From: an uncultured Bacteroidales bacterium
Lineage (GTDB): Bacteria; Bacteroidota; Bacteroidia; Bacteroidales; UBA932
Reading direction: 5' to 3'
Length of the DNA stretch: 10,467 nucleotides
Assembly: GCA_947305045.1 (NCBI GenBank)
Contig: CAMZCW010000069.1
Location: forward strand, 1 to 10,467
Below the pieces are notes generated by a model. It was given only the letters and a program-made list of their open reading frames with translations, was not told the DNA's origin and ran no database searches. The stretch's first letter is position 1. The number at the start of each line of letters is the position of its first letter. Made by a program: the position numbers and the translations under genes. Below, piece after piece: positions 1 through 6,396 of the stretch.

Positions 1-6
1 ACTTTG

Positions 7-403
7 TGGAGGTGAGCGGACTCGAACCGCTGTCCAAACGTCGCACCAGGCGGCTTTCTACATGTTTATCCGTCCTTTGGTTTTCGAGGAAACCCTGCCG
101 GAAGGCGGGCGAAGCTTCCCTTAGCCTTTAAGTCTTAGCCGGATTTAGAGGCGTCCTCCGGAGCAGCCCCAAATGGATGATACCCCTTGAGGGGCCCTTA
201 AGAGGCGGAAGGGCCGAGGGATACTCGTCGGCCTCGCAGCCTTGGCGAGGCGGATTAAGCTAATTGGACTTGGCCGAATTAGGCAGCGAGTGCATAGTTG
301 TTGTTGGCAACTGATTTTTTGGAATCTGCGTTTTACGGGACAGGTTCCGAGGCCCGACATGCTTACCGTCCAGCATCAGCGCTGTCAAAACCAAAACACC
401 CCC
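7..403 (-). ncRNA. ssrA: tmRNA (transfer-messenger RNA)
   Basis: tmRNA rescues ribosomes stalled on broken mRNAs, acting with SmpB and adding a degradation tag. The 5' end reads GGGGGTG and is followed by the hallmark TGGTTTTGACAG. It pairs over 7 bp (one G-U) with CACCTCC at the 3' end, next to a canonical T-arm containing GGTTCGAGTCC. Discriminator A is at position 7. CCA is not encoded (the next bases read CAA), so it must be added after transcription. The body holds a tag reading frame at 279-308, followed by the helix and pseudoknot region with its GC-rich hairpins. Mature length is about 397 nt, normal for a one-piece tmRNA. Ends were set from acceptor pairing and may differ by a base or two. 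Confidence 0.95.
279..308 (-). other. tmRNA proteolysis-tag reading frame (ANNNYALAA)
   Basis: Within the tmRNA, GCC AAC AAC AAC TAT GCA CTC GCT GCC TAA encodes ANNNYALAA followed by a stop. The YALAA end is the standard ClpXP/SspB-type degron. The resume codon is taken as GCC because the preceding CAGTT resembles the conserved pre-resume element (UAGUC in E. coli). The alanine carried by tmRNA itself would precede this tag. The run of three Asn codons is visible directly. I infer the exact resume codon from position and from the length of known tags. Confidence 0.85.
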
Positions 404-421
404 AATGCTTAAACGTGGGTG

Positions 422-453
422 CAAAAATAGTGAAAAAAAGATTCCCGGTCAAG
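422..453 (-). promoter_or_regulatory. ssrA promoter (Bacteroidota sigma-ABfr type)
   Basis: The minus strand has a perfect -7 element TATTTTTG (429 down to 422; consensus TAnnTTTG). CTTG (453-450) lies 20 nt upstream as the -33 element. Transcription would start near 415-417, leaving a 5' leader of about 13 nt ahead of the mature tmRNA end at 403, to be removed by RNase P. The -33 element lies in the loop of the upstream terminator hairpin, so the two signals physically overlap. Confidence 0.75.
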
Positions 454-461
454 CTGGGAAT
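433..461 (-). terminator. Rho-independent terminator of the NlpC/P60 gene
   Basis: Read on the minus strand, ATTCCCAG and CCGGGAAT form an 8-position stem with one A-C mismatch and a 5-nt loop (CTTGA). After one C comes a run of seven T (439-433). It lies 33 nt past the stop codon of the hydrolase gene. The stem is modest, but the T-run supports termination. The same DNA carries the ssrA -33 element. Confidence 0.65.
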
Positions 462-491
462 GACAAAATGCATCCGGGAATGACAAAATGC
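456..491. repeat. Two direct 16-bp repeats with 20-bp period
   Basis: GGGAATGACAAAATGC occurs at 456-471 and again at 476-491, separated by ATCC. On the minus strand the units read GCATTTTGTCATTCCC and start just after the hydrolase stop codon. The gene-distal copy supplies the 5' arm of the terminator hairpin. The gene-proximal copy extends to ATTCCCGG (481-474), which pairs perfectly over 8 bp with the same 3' arm (448-441). The sequence resembles dispersed extragenic palindromes built on CATTCCCGG/CCGGGAATG, but a genome search is needed to call it a REP family. Confidence 0.8.
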
Positions 492-493
492 GT

Positions 494-1156
494 TTATTCG
501 TCCGGCAAAATGCGGCGGGCACCAATATAGCGCATCATGTAATACGCCTGCGTGGATTCGCTTTCGGTCACGCCGCCGGATGTGGAGGCATGGATGAAGC
601 GGAAACTGCCCCGGTTGTGGTCTACGGACACCACAATGCCCACATGGCCAATGTCCCGTACGCTGCCGCGTTTGCCAAAGAACACAAGGTCCCCTTTCTG
701 CAGCTCTGAATAGCCGTGGACGGGCCTTCCTTCCTTGAACTGTGCACCGGTGAAGGGCGTGATTTTGTAACCAAAATGATTGTACACATAGGTGGTGAAA
801 CCGGAACAGTCAAAGCGGGAAGGGCCGGATGCACCCAGCTTATACGGAACGCCTAAGAATTTCCGGGCATAGGTAACCACCTGGTCTCCAGTGGTTTTCC
901 CCAATGTGGCATCTGTCTGTTCCGCTGTGTTGGCTGTAACTGCGCCCGGTTGCGGCTGTGTTACCCCCGTGGCAGGCTGGCCGGAGCGGACCCGCCGAAT
1001 GGAATCTGCAACCTCCTGGGCCCGCTGCTGGGAACGGGCAATCTCCACCGGGTCTGTCAGGGGCATCTGTTTGCTCCCTTGCGTGGAACGCCGGGCAGTA
1101 GAGCAGGATAGCAGCACCACAGAGGCAAGTATCAGGTATGCAAATCGACCAATCAT
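494..1156 (-). CDS. NlpC/P60-family peptidoglycan endopeptidase lipoprotein
   Basis: A 220-residue lipoprotein predicted to cleave stem-peptide bonds in peptidoglycan (D-Glu/mDAP type in this family) from the periplasmic face of a membrane. Residues 1-17 are a signal peptide ending in the lipobox LLSC, with lipidated Cys18. Residues 19-90 form a polar linker rich in Gln, Ser and Thr. The NlpC/P60 domain spans about 91-215. It has DCSGF with catalytic Cys117, GHVGIVV with His171 and FIHAS with His189, giving an intact Cys-His-His triad. GDLVFF at 155-160 is also typical. Length fits single-domain enzymes such as Spr/MepS. The start is fixed by the signal peptide: the next Met (residue 31) would lose the lipobox. 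A -7 box ends only 5 nt before the ATG, so the mRNA may be leaderless. The gene is monocistronic, with a terminator directly downstream, and is divergent from the neighbouring lipoprotein gene. Confidence 0.93.
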   Translation of the reverse strand: MIGRFAYLILASVVLLSCSTARRSTQGSKQMPLTDPVEIARSQQRAQEVADSIRRVRSGQPATGVTQPQPGAVTANTAEQTDATLGKTTGDQVVTYARKFLGVPYKLGASGPSRFDCSGFTTYVYNHFGYKITPFTGAQFKEGRPVHGYSELQKGDLVFFGKRGSVRDIGHVGIVVSVDHNRGSFRFIHASTSGGVTESESTQAYYMMRYIGARRILPDE

Positions 1157-1158
1157 TC

Positions 1159-1189
1159 TTGCAAAGATAGTTATTTTTTTGTACCTTTG
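1159..1189 (+). promoter_or_regulatory. Promoter of the plus-strand lipoprotein gene
   Basis: TTG (1159-1161), a 20-nt spacer, then TACCTTTG (1182-1189) make a complete Bacteroidota-type promoter. The predicted start point is about 1194-1196, giving a leader of roughly 35 nt before the ATG at 1230. The leader shows no purine-rich ribosome-binding site, as is common in this phylum. The whole element overlaps the -7 box of the divergent NlpC/P60 gene. Confidence 0.7.
1162..1169 (-). promoter_or_regulatory. -7 promoter element of the NlpC/P60 gene
   Basis: Minus-strand TATCTTTG matches TAnnTTTG exactly. Only CAAGA separates it from the ATG at 1156, so transcription should begin at or within about 2 nt of the start codon. 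I see no TTG at the expected -33 distance, which makes this a weaker or activator-dependent promoter. It lies inside the spacer of the opposing promoter. Confidence 0.6.
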
Positions 1190-1229
1190 ATTGCGTACTT
1201 CGAATGGGCCGGGTTAATTGCATTTGCCC

Positions 1230-2234
1230 ATGAAACACTACATTCACACCAGCGCCCTGATGGGCCTGATGATTTTGCTGGCGGGGACCGTCGTCGTGGC
1301 CTGCCAGAAAGACAACCCCGAGACGGATGTTAATCCGAAGGTGACGGACATTGCTGCCGCCCCTTTTACGCTCTCTGCAGTGGAATCCCGAAACGCCTTC
1401 GAAACTTTCGAATGGACCGTTGATAAAACCGGCAACACCGACTCCGTCTCGGAGGAACTCGACGAAATGACCGTCACAATTTTCAATACCTTCACTTTTA
1501 CTGTTAAGCCAGATAGTGGAAGCGGAACCTTCCCGGGAGTCAACCTCAGCTCCTCCAATACCAATATCGTAAAAGTTAATGCGGTTTCCAAAGAAACATT
1601 CACCCTGAGCTACGTCGGAGACGGCGAAGCCACCATCACGGTCTGGAACGGAAGCCAGGGCGGACAAACGACCATCGCATTCAAGGTCGTCTCCCGCCGG
1701 ATTGTCCATCCCACGGCCTTCCGCTTTGTCGTTGACGGGAAAAACGTGGATGTGAAATGCTGGGAGGCTTTCGAAGACGCGACGGCTAATAGGCAATGCG
1801 TCCTCTCCCTACCTGAAGAAGAAGCCGTGAGCAATTTTGACGACCTCACTACGATTCACAGTGTCGTTTTCAAGGGCTTTGTTCCGGAGAACTGTTCCTA
1901 CGACATGATTGCAATGACTCCCGCTACCGGAATGTCGGAAAACTGGAAGAATTGGTTGATTGAAAAAGGATACAATGGAAATGAAATGCTCACCAACCTC
2001 ATTGTCTGCGAATTCTTCGCTGCAAATGAGCCTTCAGGAGAAGAACGCTATTACGATGGCGGGCCGGTTTCTTTACTGAAGGGGAAAGTTGCCTACAATG
2101 CTTTTACATGGGATGCACAGTCCTTTTATAGTGAAGATTGGAATAATTTCAGGGCGTATATAAAGAACTCGATTTACATCCGGTATTTTGCCTGTTCCAT
2201 ATATTTTCCATATTGGGTGCTGCTTGATGAATAA
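1230..2234 (+). CDS. Surface lipoprotein with BIG2/Ig-like segment, function unknown
   Basis: A 334-residue predicted lipoprotein that I do not recognise as a named family. Residues 1-24 form a signal peptide ending in VVAC, with lipidated Cys25. A Pro/Asp-rich spacer follows. Residues about 85-155 resemble a BIG2-type Ig domain: a series of Ser/Asn ending in NTNIVKVNAV, then GDGEATITVWNG, matching the family's 'S.n..vatV...G.g.atItv' pattern. The C-terminal half (about 160-334) is rich in aromatic residues and has Cys at 177, 190, 222, 260 and 322, with no motif I can assign. ATG at 1230 was chosen over an in-frame TTG at 1218 because MKHY begins a normal signal peptide. The gene is monocistronic, with its own promoter and a shared terminator. 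It converges on the fimbrial tip gene, which also carries a BIG2-like segment, but co-function is only a guess. A surface adhesin or glycan-binding role is possible and unproven. Confidence 0.8.
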   Translation: MKHYIHTSALMGLMILLAGTVVVACQKDNPETDVNPKVTDIAAAPFTLSAVESRNAFETFEWTVDKTGNTDSVSEELDEMTVTIFNTFTFTVKPDSGSGTFPGVNLSSSNTNIVKVNAVSKETFTLSYVGDGEATITVWNGSQGGQTTIAFKVVSRRIVHPTAFRFVVDGKNVDVKCWEAFEDATANRQCVLSLPEEEAVSNFDDLTTIHSVVFKGFVPENCSYDMIAMTPATGMSENWKNWLIEKGYNGNEMLTNLIVCEFFAANEPSGEERYYDGGPVSLLKGKVAYNAFTWDAQSFYSEDWNNFRAYIKNSIYIRYFACSIYFPYWVLLDE

Positions 2235-2251
2235 TTGAATCTTAAGATCCC

Positions 2252-2286
2252 AAAAAGGGGAGGCCATTTGTCAGTCTCCCCTTTTT
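2252..2286. terminator. Bidirectional rho-independent terminator
   Basis: AAAAAGGGGAG (2252-2262) and CTCCCCTTTTT (2276-2286) form a perfect 11-bp stem with a 13-nt loop. The stem is flanked by the A-run and T-run required on each strand. It sits between the stop of the plus-strand lipoprotein (2234) and the stop of the last fimbrial gene (2290), so it should end both convergent transcripts. It begins only 3 nt after the minus-strand stop codon. Confidence 0.92.
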
Positions 2287-2289
2287 GCA

Positions 2290-5200
2290 TTAAAGCCATC
2301 TTTCCTCAATAAGGCCATTGTAGTTAAAGGTGTGAAGAACAAAATACCCGCACCCGGTTATACTGCTGCTGTAATTATGCGTCGGGGCGCCTTCCGGTTT
2401 AATAAACGATAGGTTTTCACTCGCAACCTTAATATAGTTATATTTAGGAGTTCCCTCCCTAGGCGTAAAGTACATCATAGCACCCTTATCTCCTACGCCA
2501 TCCTTACCGGTGTTGCCGGATATACTACTAGCACCGCAGAAATAACCATCATGCGCTTCGTGTGGATTGAGCGAACCGCCATGAACGCTGATTTTAGAAT
2601 CGTAGGAAGTTGCATGGCCGCAGACATCGTCCACGTCAAACAAGTATCCAACGCCTTCATTGTACTGGTTGACACCTCTTACGCAACGAACATCTTCATT
2701 ACGTTTTACCGTACAGGCACCAGGATATTGGTCCATGTTATGCAAATAATCCGACCATATAAGGTAATACGTTTCGTTGGTCCTGTGCGTACCGATATCC
2801 GGGAGGACATATCCAAGCCCCGACGAAGTATAGCCAAGGGTAAAGCCAAAATACCGGCAGCTGACGCGCATGCGCTCCGTCATCCAAGGAGCATATATAG
2901 AATAACTATCGAGTGGATTGGATACATAAGCCACCACTGCACCATGGCGGAAAAGGCGCCCACGATAGAACGTCGGAGAGTAGACCTTCTCCAGGGAATA
3001 ACGGTTCTTCACATAGCCCTTCAGCTCAAAGACTCCGGCAGTATCGTCGGTTAGCCTGTTGGCAACCACCGAAGGCCATGAGAGAGTCCCGCCCGGAGTG
3101 CCTGTCATTGCTGATTTGATGGTCGAAGATGACGCAGAACTCCCGTTCAGGAATACTTCAAGACCTTTGTAAGAATTAGCGCCGCTGATTGCCGGAAACG
3201 ACACGTTATAGGTCGTATTCGCAATGCTCCACGCTGAACGGGCACTGGTTAAATAAGAACTGTTAATTACACTCAGGTCGTTAATATCCCTCGAATTGTC
3301 GACACTGACTGAACTTGCCCTATAAGAATCATAAGCGCTGAACGGGTCTACGGAATAAACAGTCGCCCTGATACTCTCTACCCCGATGGATGTACTCTTC
3401 GGAGAAACAATAAGTTCGCCGATTTCCTCTCCTTGTTCAAGAGGATAAGATGTAGTACCTGACGTCAGTTTGTCAACATAAAGGATTATATCGCCATACC
3501 CTTCGGAACTGACCTTTAACAAGGGGCTCGTAACACTCGGCGTAAACGCAAGAAGTTCGTCATAAAGGTCCCTGGCAAGATTGTTATTAACGGCAAGAGT
3601 GGTCACACTTCCGAGTTTGCGTACAAGCGTGGTTGAATAATCACCCGGCTTGTAATACGCAGGTAACGGACTATGTCCCGACATCCCAGACTTCTCATCA
3701 CATGAATTTTCCCCATCAGGGTGCGCATACAAGGAAAGCGGACCACCCCACGACAGCTTAGGAGCAACGATATTGATAACCATATCACCGGACTGATCGG
3801 TTGCCGCGCACTCCGCATGTATAGTAGCAGTTCCCTCGGCAAGTAAACCGACCATCGTGGACTGCGCATCTGTAGCCGAGTTAAGACGTACTTTCGTATT
3901 GCCGGAAGTAATTGTATAGACAACCGTCGCAGACGGAACCTCCAGGTCCGTCGGATAAAGACGGCCGCGCTGGGCAATATACTGGGGGGAAGCCGTATCC
4001 CAGGCAAGCGTCAGAGGAGACGACACCTGGAAGCTCACCTCGTTCGACGCCACCCTTCCGTCGGCAGACTTCACCTGCAGGATATGCACCGAGCTGGCAA
4101 CCGACGAGGGCCCAGGGGTGATCCCCAGCCGGTCCCCGGCCGCAGCGCCCGTGTAGGCCCAGGCGAGGTCCCCCGCAGCCGTTGCGGAAGCCCCTGCAGC
4201 CTGCTTCACACCGTCGATATACAGGTCCCAGCCGTACGGCCAGCCGTCGATGTCCTTCGCGGAATGCACCCAGCTCGCCCCGCCGTCACGCGAGAAATTG
4301 ATATACAGATGTGACGCCACGTTCCGCCGCAGCCGCCCCCAGTCCGTAAAGGAACGGGACGTCGTGTGCGGCGTCTCCGACAGCGTCAATATCCTCCCGT
4401 CCGTCAGGTCGCTGTTCTCCACCCTCCAGTCCCCGTCATAGAACAGCCCGTTCCACGTCAACCCCAGGGTGCAGTTGTAGGTCGTATTGCGCAGTACGGA
4501 GAAATTATGCGTCTCATCCTCCCCGAGGTAAGCCCGGTACGACAGCGCGCCCCCGATGCCGTCATCCGCCGCGTTCTTGGAGCAGGTGTACTCGATGTAG
4601 GTACTGTAGTTCTTGCCGGTCGCCGGCGCGTTGCCCTTGTCCCACTGTGTGCTGCCGGAGGCCAGCAGGTCGCCCATGGCATTCTCCGGGACATAAAGCA
4701 CCACGTCCGAGTGCGTCATGTCGTAGCTGACCGAAGACGAAAAGGTCTCCTTATCGACATCCAGGGAGAAAAGGTCCCCCGTCCCCGTTGCGGCCGATAC
4801 GCCAAAAGGACGGAGACGGCGGTTGGCGTTCTTTACCTTGATGGCGCCGGAGGCAAGGACATTCGCCACGACATGGTCGGAAACCCCACTCTTGTTGATG
4901 GATATGTTCAGCCGGGCCAGGAGGGGCTCCAGGATAACGTGGACGGTCGATGCCGTGTTGCCGGCAGGAACCAGGAACGTAATCTGCGTAGCCATAGGCA
5001 TGGCTGTGGCAGAGAAGTCCACGGGGTCTGGCAGGACATACTCGAGTGCCATCATATCCGGTGACCCCTCCGACAGGACGGCCTCCGACAAGTCTCCCAT
5101 GTTAGCCGTGACATAGAGCCGGATCCGGCTCCCGCTGCGGAAGGACATGGGGGGACACTGAAGGGATGCGCCGCTGTGATTGAGCTCGCTTTCCGTGAAA

Positions 5201-5442
5201 TAGGCGGTCTGCCGGAAACCGGTTTCGTCTATTCCGATGAACCAGACGTTCCGGATGGCTTCCAATACCGATTCCTCATATTGCGACTTGGTCCCATCGA
5301 CTTCTGTCGTTGAAAGGACGAGGCGAATTTCTGCAGGAATGTCACGCTCCTTTTCGAATGATACCCTCTCCGGCGTCTCACTCCGGCAGGAAACGGCCAC
5401 GGCGGCAAGGAGGACCGACAAGATGCATAAAACCTTTTTCAT
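2290..5442 (-). CDS. Large DUF4906/Ig-like lipoprotein, probable fimbrial tip adhesin
   Basis: A 1050-residue predicted lipoprotein, last gene of the fimbrial operon. The signal peptide ends in AVSC (Cys19). Residues about 30-345 resemble the fimbrillin-fold N-terminal part of DUF4906 proteins, with signature stretches VVLYVPEN (247-254), SYRAYLGED (301-309) and FSVLRNTTYNCTL (314-326). These are close to the FimE/Mfa tip-subunit pattern 'YvPEN ... YLG ... nf.v.RN..Y'. Residues about 345-475 look like a beta-rich Ig-type region. Residues about 478-560 resemble BIG2, ending in LLAEGTATIHAECAA. The remaining ~490 residues match nothing I know. The last 190 have six cysteines (862, 910, 920, 941, 969, 1031), possibly disulfide-bonded. 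The start lies 17 nt after the preceding gene's stop. The family role is inferred from position and the DUF4906-like part: distal adhesin at the pilus tip. GC content falls sharply beyond about residue 510, suggesting a swapped C-terminal part. Confidence 0.85.
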   Translation of the reverse strand: MKKVLCILSVLLAAVAVSCRSETPERVSFEKERDIPAEIRLVLSTTEVDGTKSQYEESVLEAIRNVWFIGIDETGFRQTAYFTESELNHSGASLQCPPMSFRSGSRIRLYVTANMGDLSEAVLSEGSPDMMALEYVLPDPVDFSATAMPMATQITFLVPAGNTASTVHVILEPLLARLNISINKSGVSDHVVANVLASGAIKVKNANRRLRPFGVSAATGTGDLFSLDVDKETFSSSVSYDMTHSDVVLYVPENAMGDLLASGSTQWDKGNAPATGKNYSTYIEYTCSKNAADDGIGGALSYRAYLGEDETHNFSVLRNTTYNCTLGLTWNGLFYDGDWRVENSDLTDGRILTLSETPHTTSRSFTDWGRLRRNVASHLYINFSRDGGASWVHSAKDIDGWPYGWDLYIDGVKQAAGASATAAGDLAWAYTGAAAGDRLGITPGPSSVASSVHILQVKSADGRVASNEVSFQVSSPLTLAWDTASPQYIAQRGRLYPTDLEVPSATVVYTITSGNTKVRLNSATDAQSTMVGLLAEGTATIHAECAATDQSGDMVINIVAPKLSWGGPLSLYAHPDGENSCDEKSGMSGHSPLPAYYKPGDYSTTLVRKLGSVTTLAVNNNLARDLYDELLAFTPSVTSPLLKVSSEGYGDIILYVDKLTSGTTSYPLEQGEEIGELIVSPKSTSIGVESIRATVYSVDPFSAYDSYRASSVSVDNSRDINDLSVINSSYLTSARSAWSIANTTYNVSFPAISGANSYKGLEVFLNGSSASSSTIKSAMTGTPGGTLSWPSVVANRLTDDTAGVFELKGYVKNRYSLEKVYSPTFYRGRLFRHGAVVAYVSNPLDSYSIYAPWMTERMRVSCRYFGFTLGYTSSGLGYVLPDIGTHRTNETYYLIWSDYLHNMDQYPGACTVKRNEDVRCVRGVNQYNEGVGYLFDVDDVCGHATSYDSKISVHGGSLNPHEAHDGYFCGASSISGNTGKDGVGDKGAMMYFTPREGTPKYNYIKVASENLSFIKPEGAPTHNYSSSITGCGYFVLHTFNYNGLIEERWL

Positions 5443-5459
5443 ATATCGACACGTATTGT

Positions 5460-6299
5460 TTAAAACTCCAGATCAAAGGAATACTTCTCACACCAGTCCC
5501 GGACGGTGATGTGGCAGGACGATTCCCTAAAATCGATTCCCAGTTCAATATCGGGCAGGTTTTTTTCCTCCCATGTCAGGCGGACGGTGGCTCGGAACAT
5601 GCTCCACAGGTTGAAAGTCCGGATGCACCCCTGTTCTTTATACATGCCCTCCCTGGCCCATAGTTCCATGGTGAGGCTGTGGTCGGCCTGACGCGGAACG
5701 ATGAAATGGAACACACCTTCCTTCTCTTCGGGTGGCCGATAACTGAACGGTCCCGCGATGGGAATGCCGGACAGCCCGTCTATTCCGCAGGTATTCCCCT
5801 TGATCAGGATGTAGAAAGGAAAACGCCCGTCGGCTCCGCGATAACTGGCGCAGTTCCGAAAGGTCACCGTGACTTTCGCATGATCTTTTACCATCTCCAC
5901 GGGAACGAGGGACGATTCATCCCGGGTAGAAGCGGCGTAGTCAAAGCGGTACAGGGGAGGGCTGTCATTCCCTTCCGCAATGAGCAGTCTTGTACGCTTG
6001 TCAATCTTCATGTCCTGGAAGCCCAGGACGCCGAATCCCCTGGTGATGTCGGCTTTGGGGACCTTGAGATAGAAATCCCTGACCTGCACGTCCGCCAGCA
6101 CGGTGGTGTCTGCCGTGTATTTTGCGTCGGAATAGGCATCCAGGGCCGATATGTACACCTCATTACCGGCTTCGAACTGCGCTGCGTTCCGAATGTCGAA
6201 GAACAGGAAACTCGGGCAGGGCGTTCTGTCCTCCAGGATGAGATTCCTGCAGGAGGGAAGTGAAAGCAACGCCAGAATAGCGAGTAGGGTCCTTTTCAT
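5460..6299 (-). CDS. FimB/Mfa2-family fimbrial anchor lipoprotein
   Basis: A 279-residue predicted lipoprotein of the FimB/Mfa2 family. In Porphyromonas these proteins anchor the fibre to the outer membrane and limit its length. The signal peptide (1-16) ends in LPSC with lipidated Cys17. Just after it comes LILEDRTPCPSFLFFDI, which has the family's diagnostic 'D...CP..L' pattern (Asp24, Cys28, Pro29). Two beta-rich halves follow: a first sandwich up to about residue 130 and a second from about 135 to the end. The C-terminus contains HITVRDWCEKYSF, which parallels the final strand of the fimbrillin. Length is typical of the family (about 280-320). It is preceded by a 97-nt gap holding a tRNA-like fold and followed after 17 nt by the tip-adhesin gene. 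Confidence in the family is good. The anchor role is taken from studied relatives. Confidence 0.87.
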   Translation of the reverse strand: MKRTLLAILALLSLPSCRNLILEDRTPCPSFLFFDIRNAAQFEAGNEVYISALDAYSDAKYTADTTVLADVQVRDFYLKVPKADITRGFGVLGFQDMKIDKRTRLLIAEGNDSPPLYRFDYAASTRDESSLVPVEMVKDHAKVTVTFRNCASYRGADGRFPFYILIKGNTCGIDGLSGIPIAGPFSYRPPEEKEGVFHFIVPRQADHSLTMELWAREGMYKEQGCIRTFNLWSMFRATVRLTWEEKNLPDIELGIDFRESSCHITVRDWCEKYSFDLEF

Positions 6300-6320
6300 A
6301 GTCTGCTTGATGAATGGTCG

Positions 6321-6383
6321 AAGGATGCCCGGGGTTCGAACCCGGGGGTACTCCGGAGAGTATCCTTCCTCTATTGCATCCTT
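6321..6383 (-). other. tRNA-like RNA structure between fimbrial genes
   Basis: On the sense strand of the operon, AAGGATGC (6383-6376) pairs perfectly with GCATCCTT (6328-6321), enclosing two hairpins. One is an exact tRNA-type T-arm (6345-6329): stem CCGGG/CCCGG with the 7-nt loop TTCGAAC, directly abutting the closing stem as in tRNA. The other (6365-6346) has stem GGATACTC/GAGTACCC with one A-C mismatch and a TCCG tetraloop closed by C-G (UNCG class). Only 10 nt (AATAGAGGAA) lie where a D-arm would be, and there is no 7-nt anticodon loop, so this is not a normal tRNA. It starts 13 nt after the fimbrillin stop and ends 21 nt before the anchor-gene ATG. No T-run follows, so it is not a classical terminator. 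Possible roles are mRNA processing, 3'-end stabilisation of the fimbrillin message, or a decayed tRNA or attachment remnant. Confidence 0.6.
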
Positions 6384-6396
6384 TCCGTCTGTTGTC

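Noticed and set aside
145..483. Small open frames within the tmRNA region
   Set aside because: They fall inside or at the edge of the structured ssrA gene. The only translated frame there is the tag sequence.
456..491. CRISPR-like repeats
   Set aside because: Only two units with a 4-bp spacing, so there is no room for spacers. Better explained as a duplicated terminator/REP-like arm.
840..1796. Minus-strand open frame of 318 codons
   Set aside because: It overlaps both the NlpC/P60 gene in another frame and the plus-strand lipoprotein antisense, crosses the divergent promoter region, and shows no motif.
4366..5064. Plus-strand open frame of 232 codons
   Set aside because: Antisense shadow in the GC-rich part of the tip-adhesin gene. 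It is Arg/Val-rich and has no signal peptide or domain.
5443..5459. Promoter or regulatory site between anchor and tip genes
   Set aside because: Only 17 nt with no TAnnTTTG box or hairpin. It is a simple operon junction.
6321..6383. A functional tRNA gene
   Set aside because: The T-arm and acceptor stem are perfect, but there is no D-arm, no 7-nt anticodon loop, and the total is only about 62 nt. It is kept as a tRNA-like structure.
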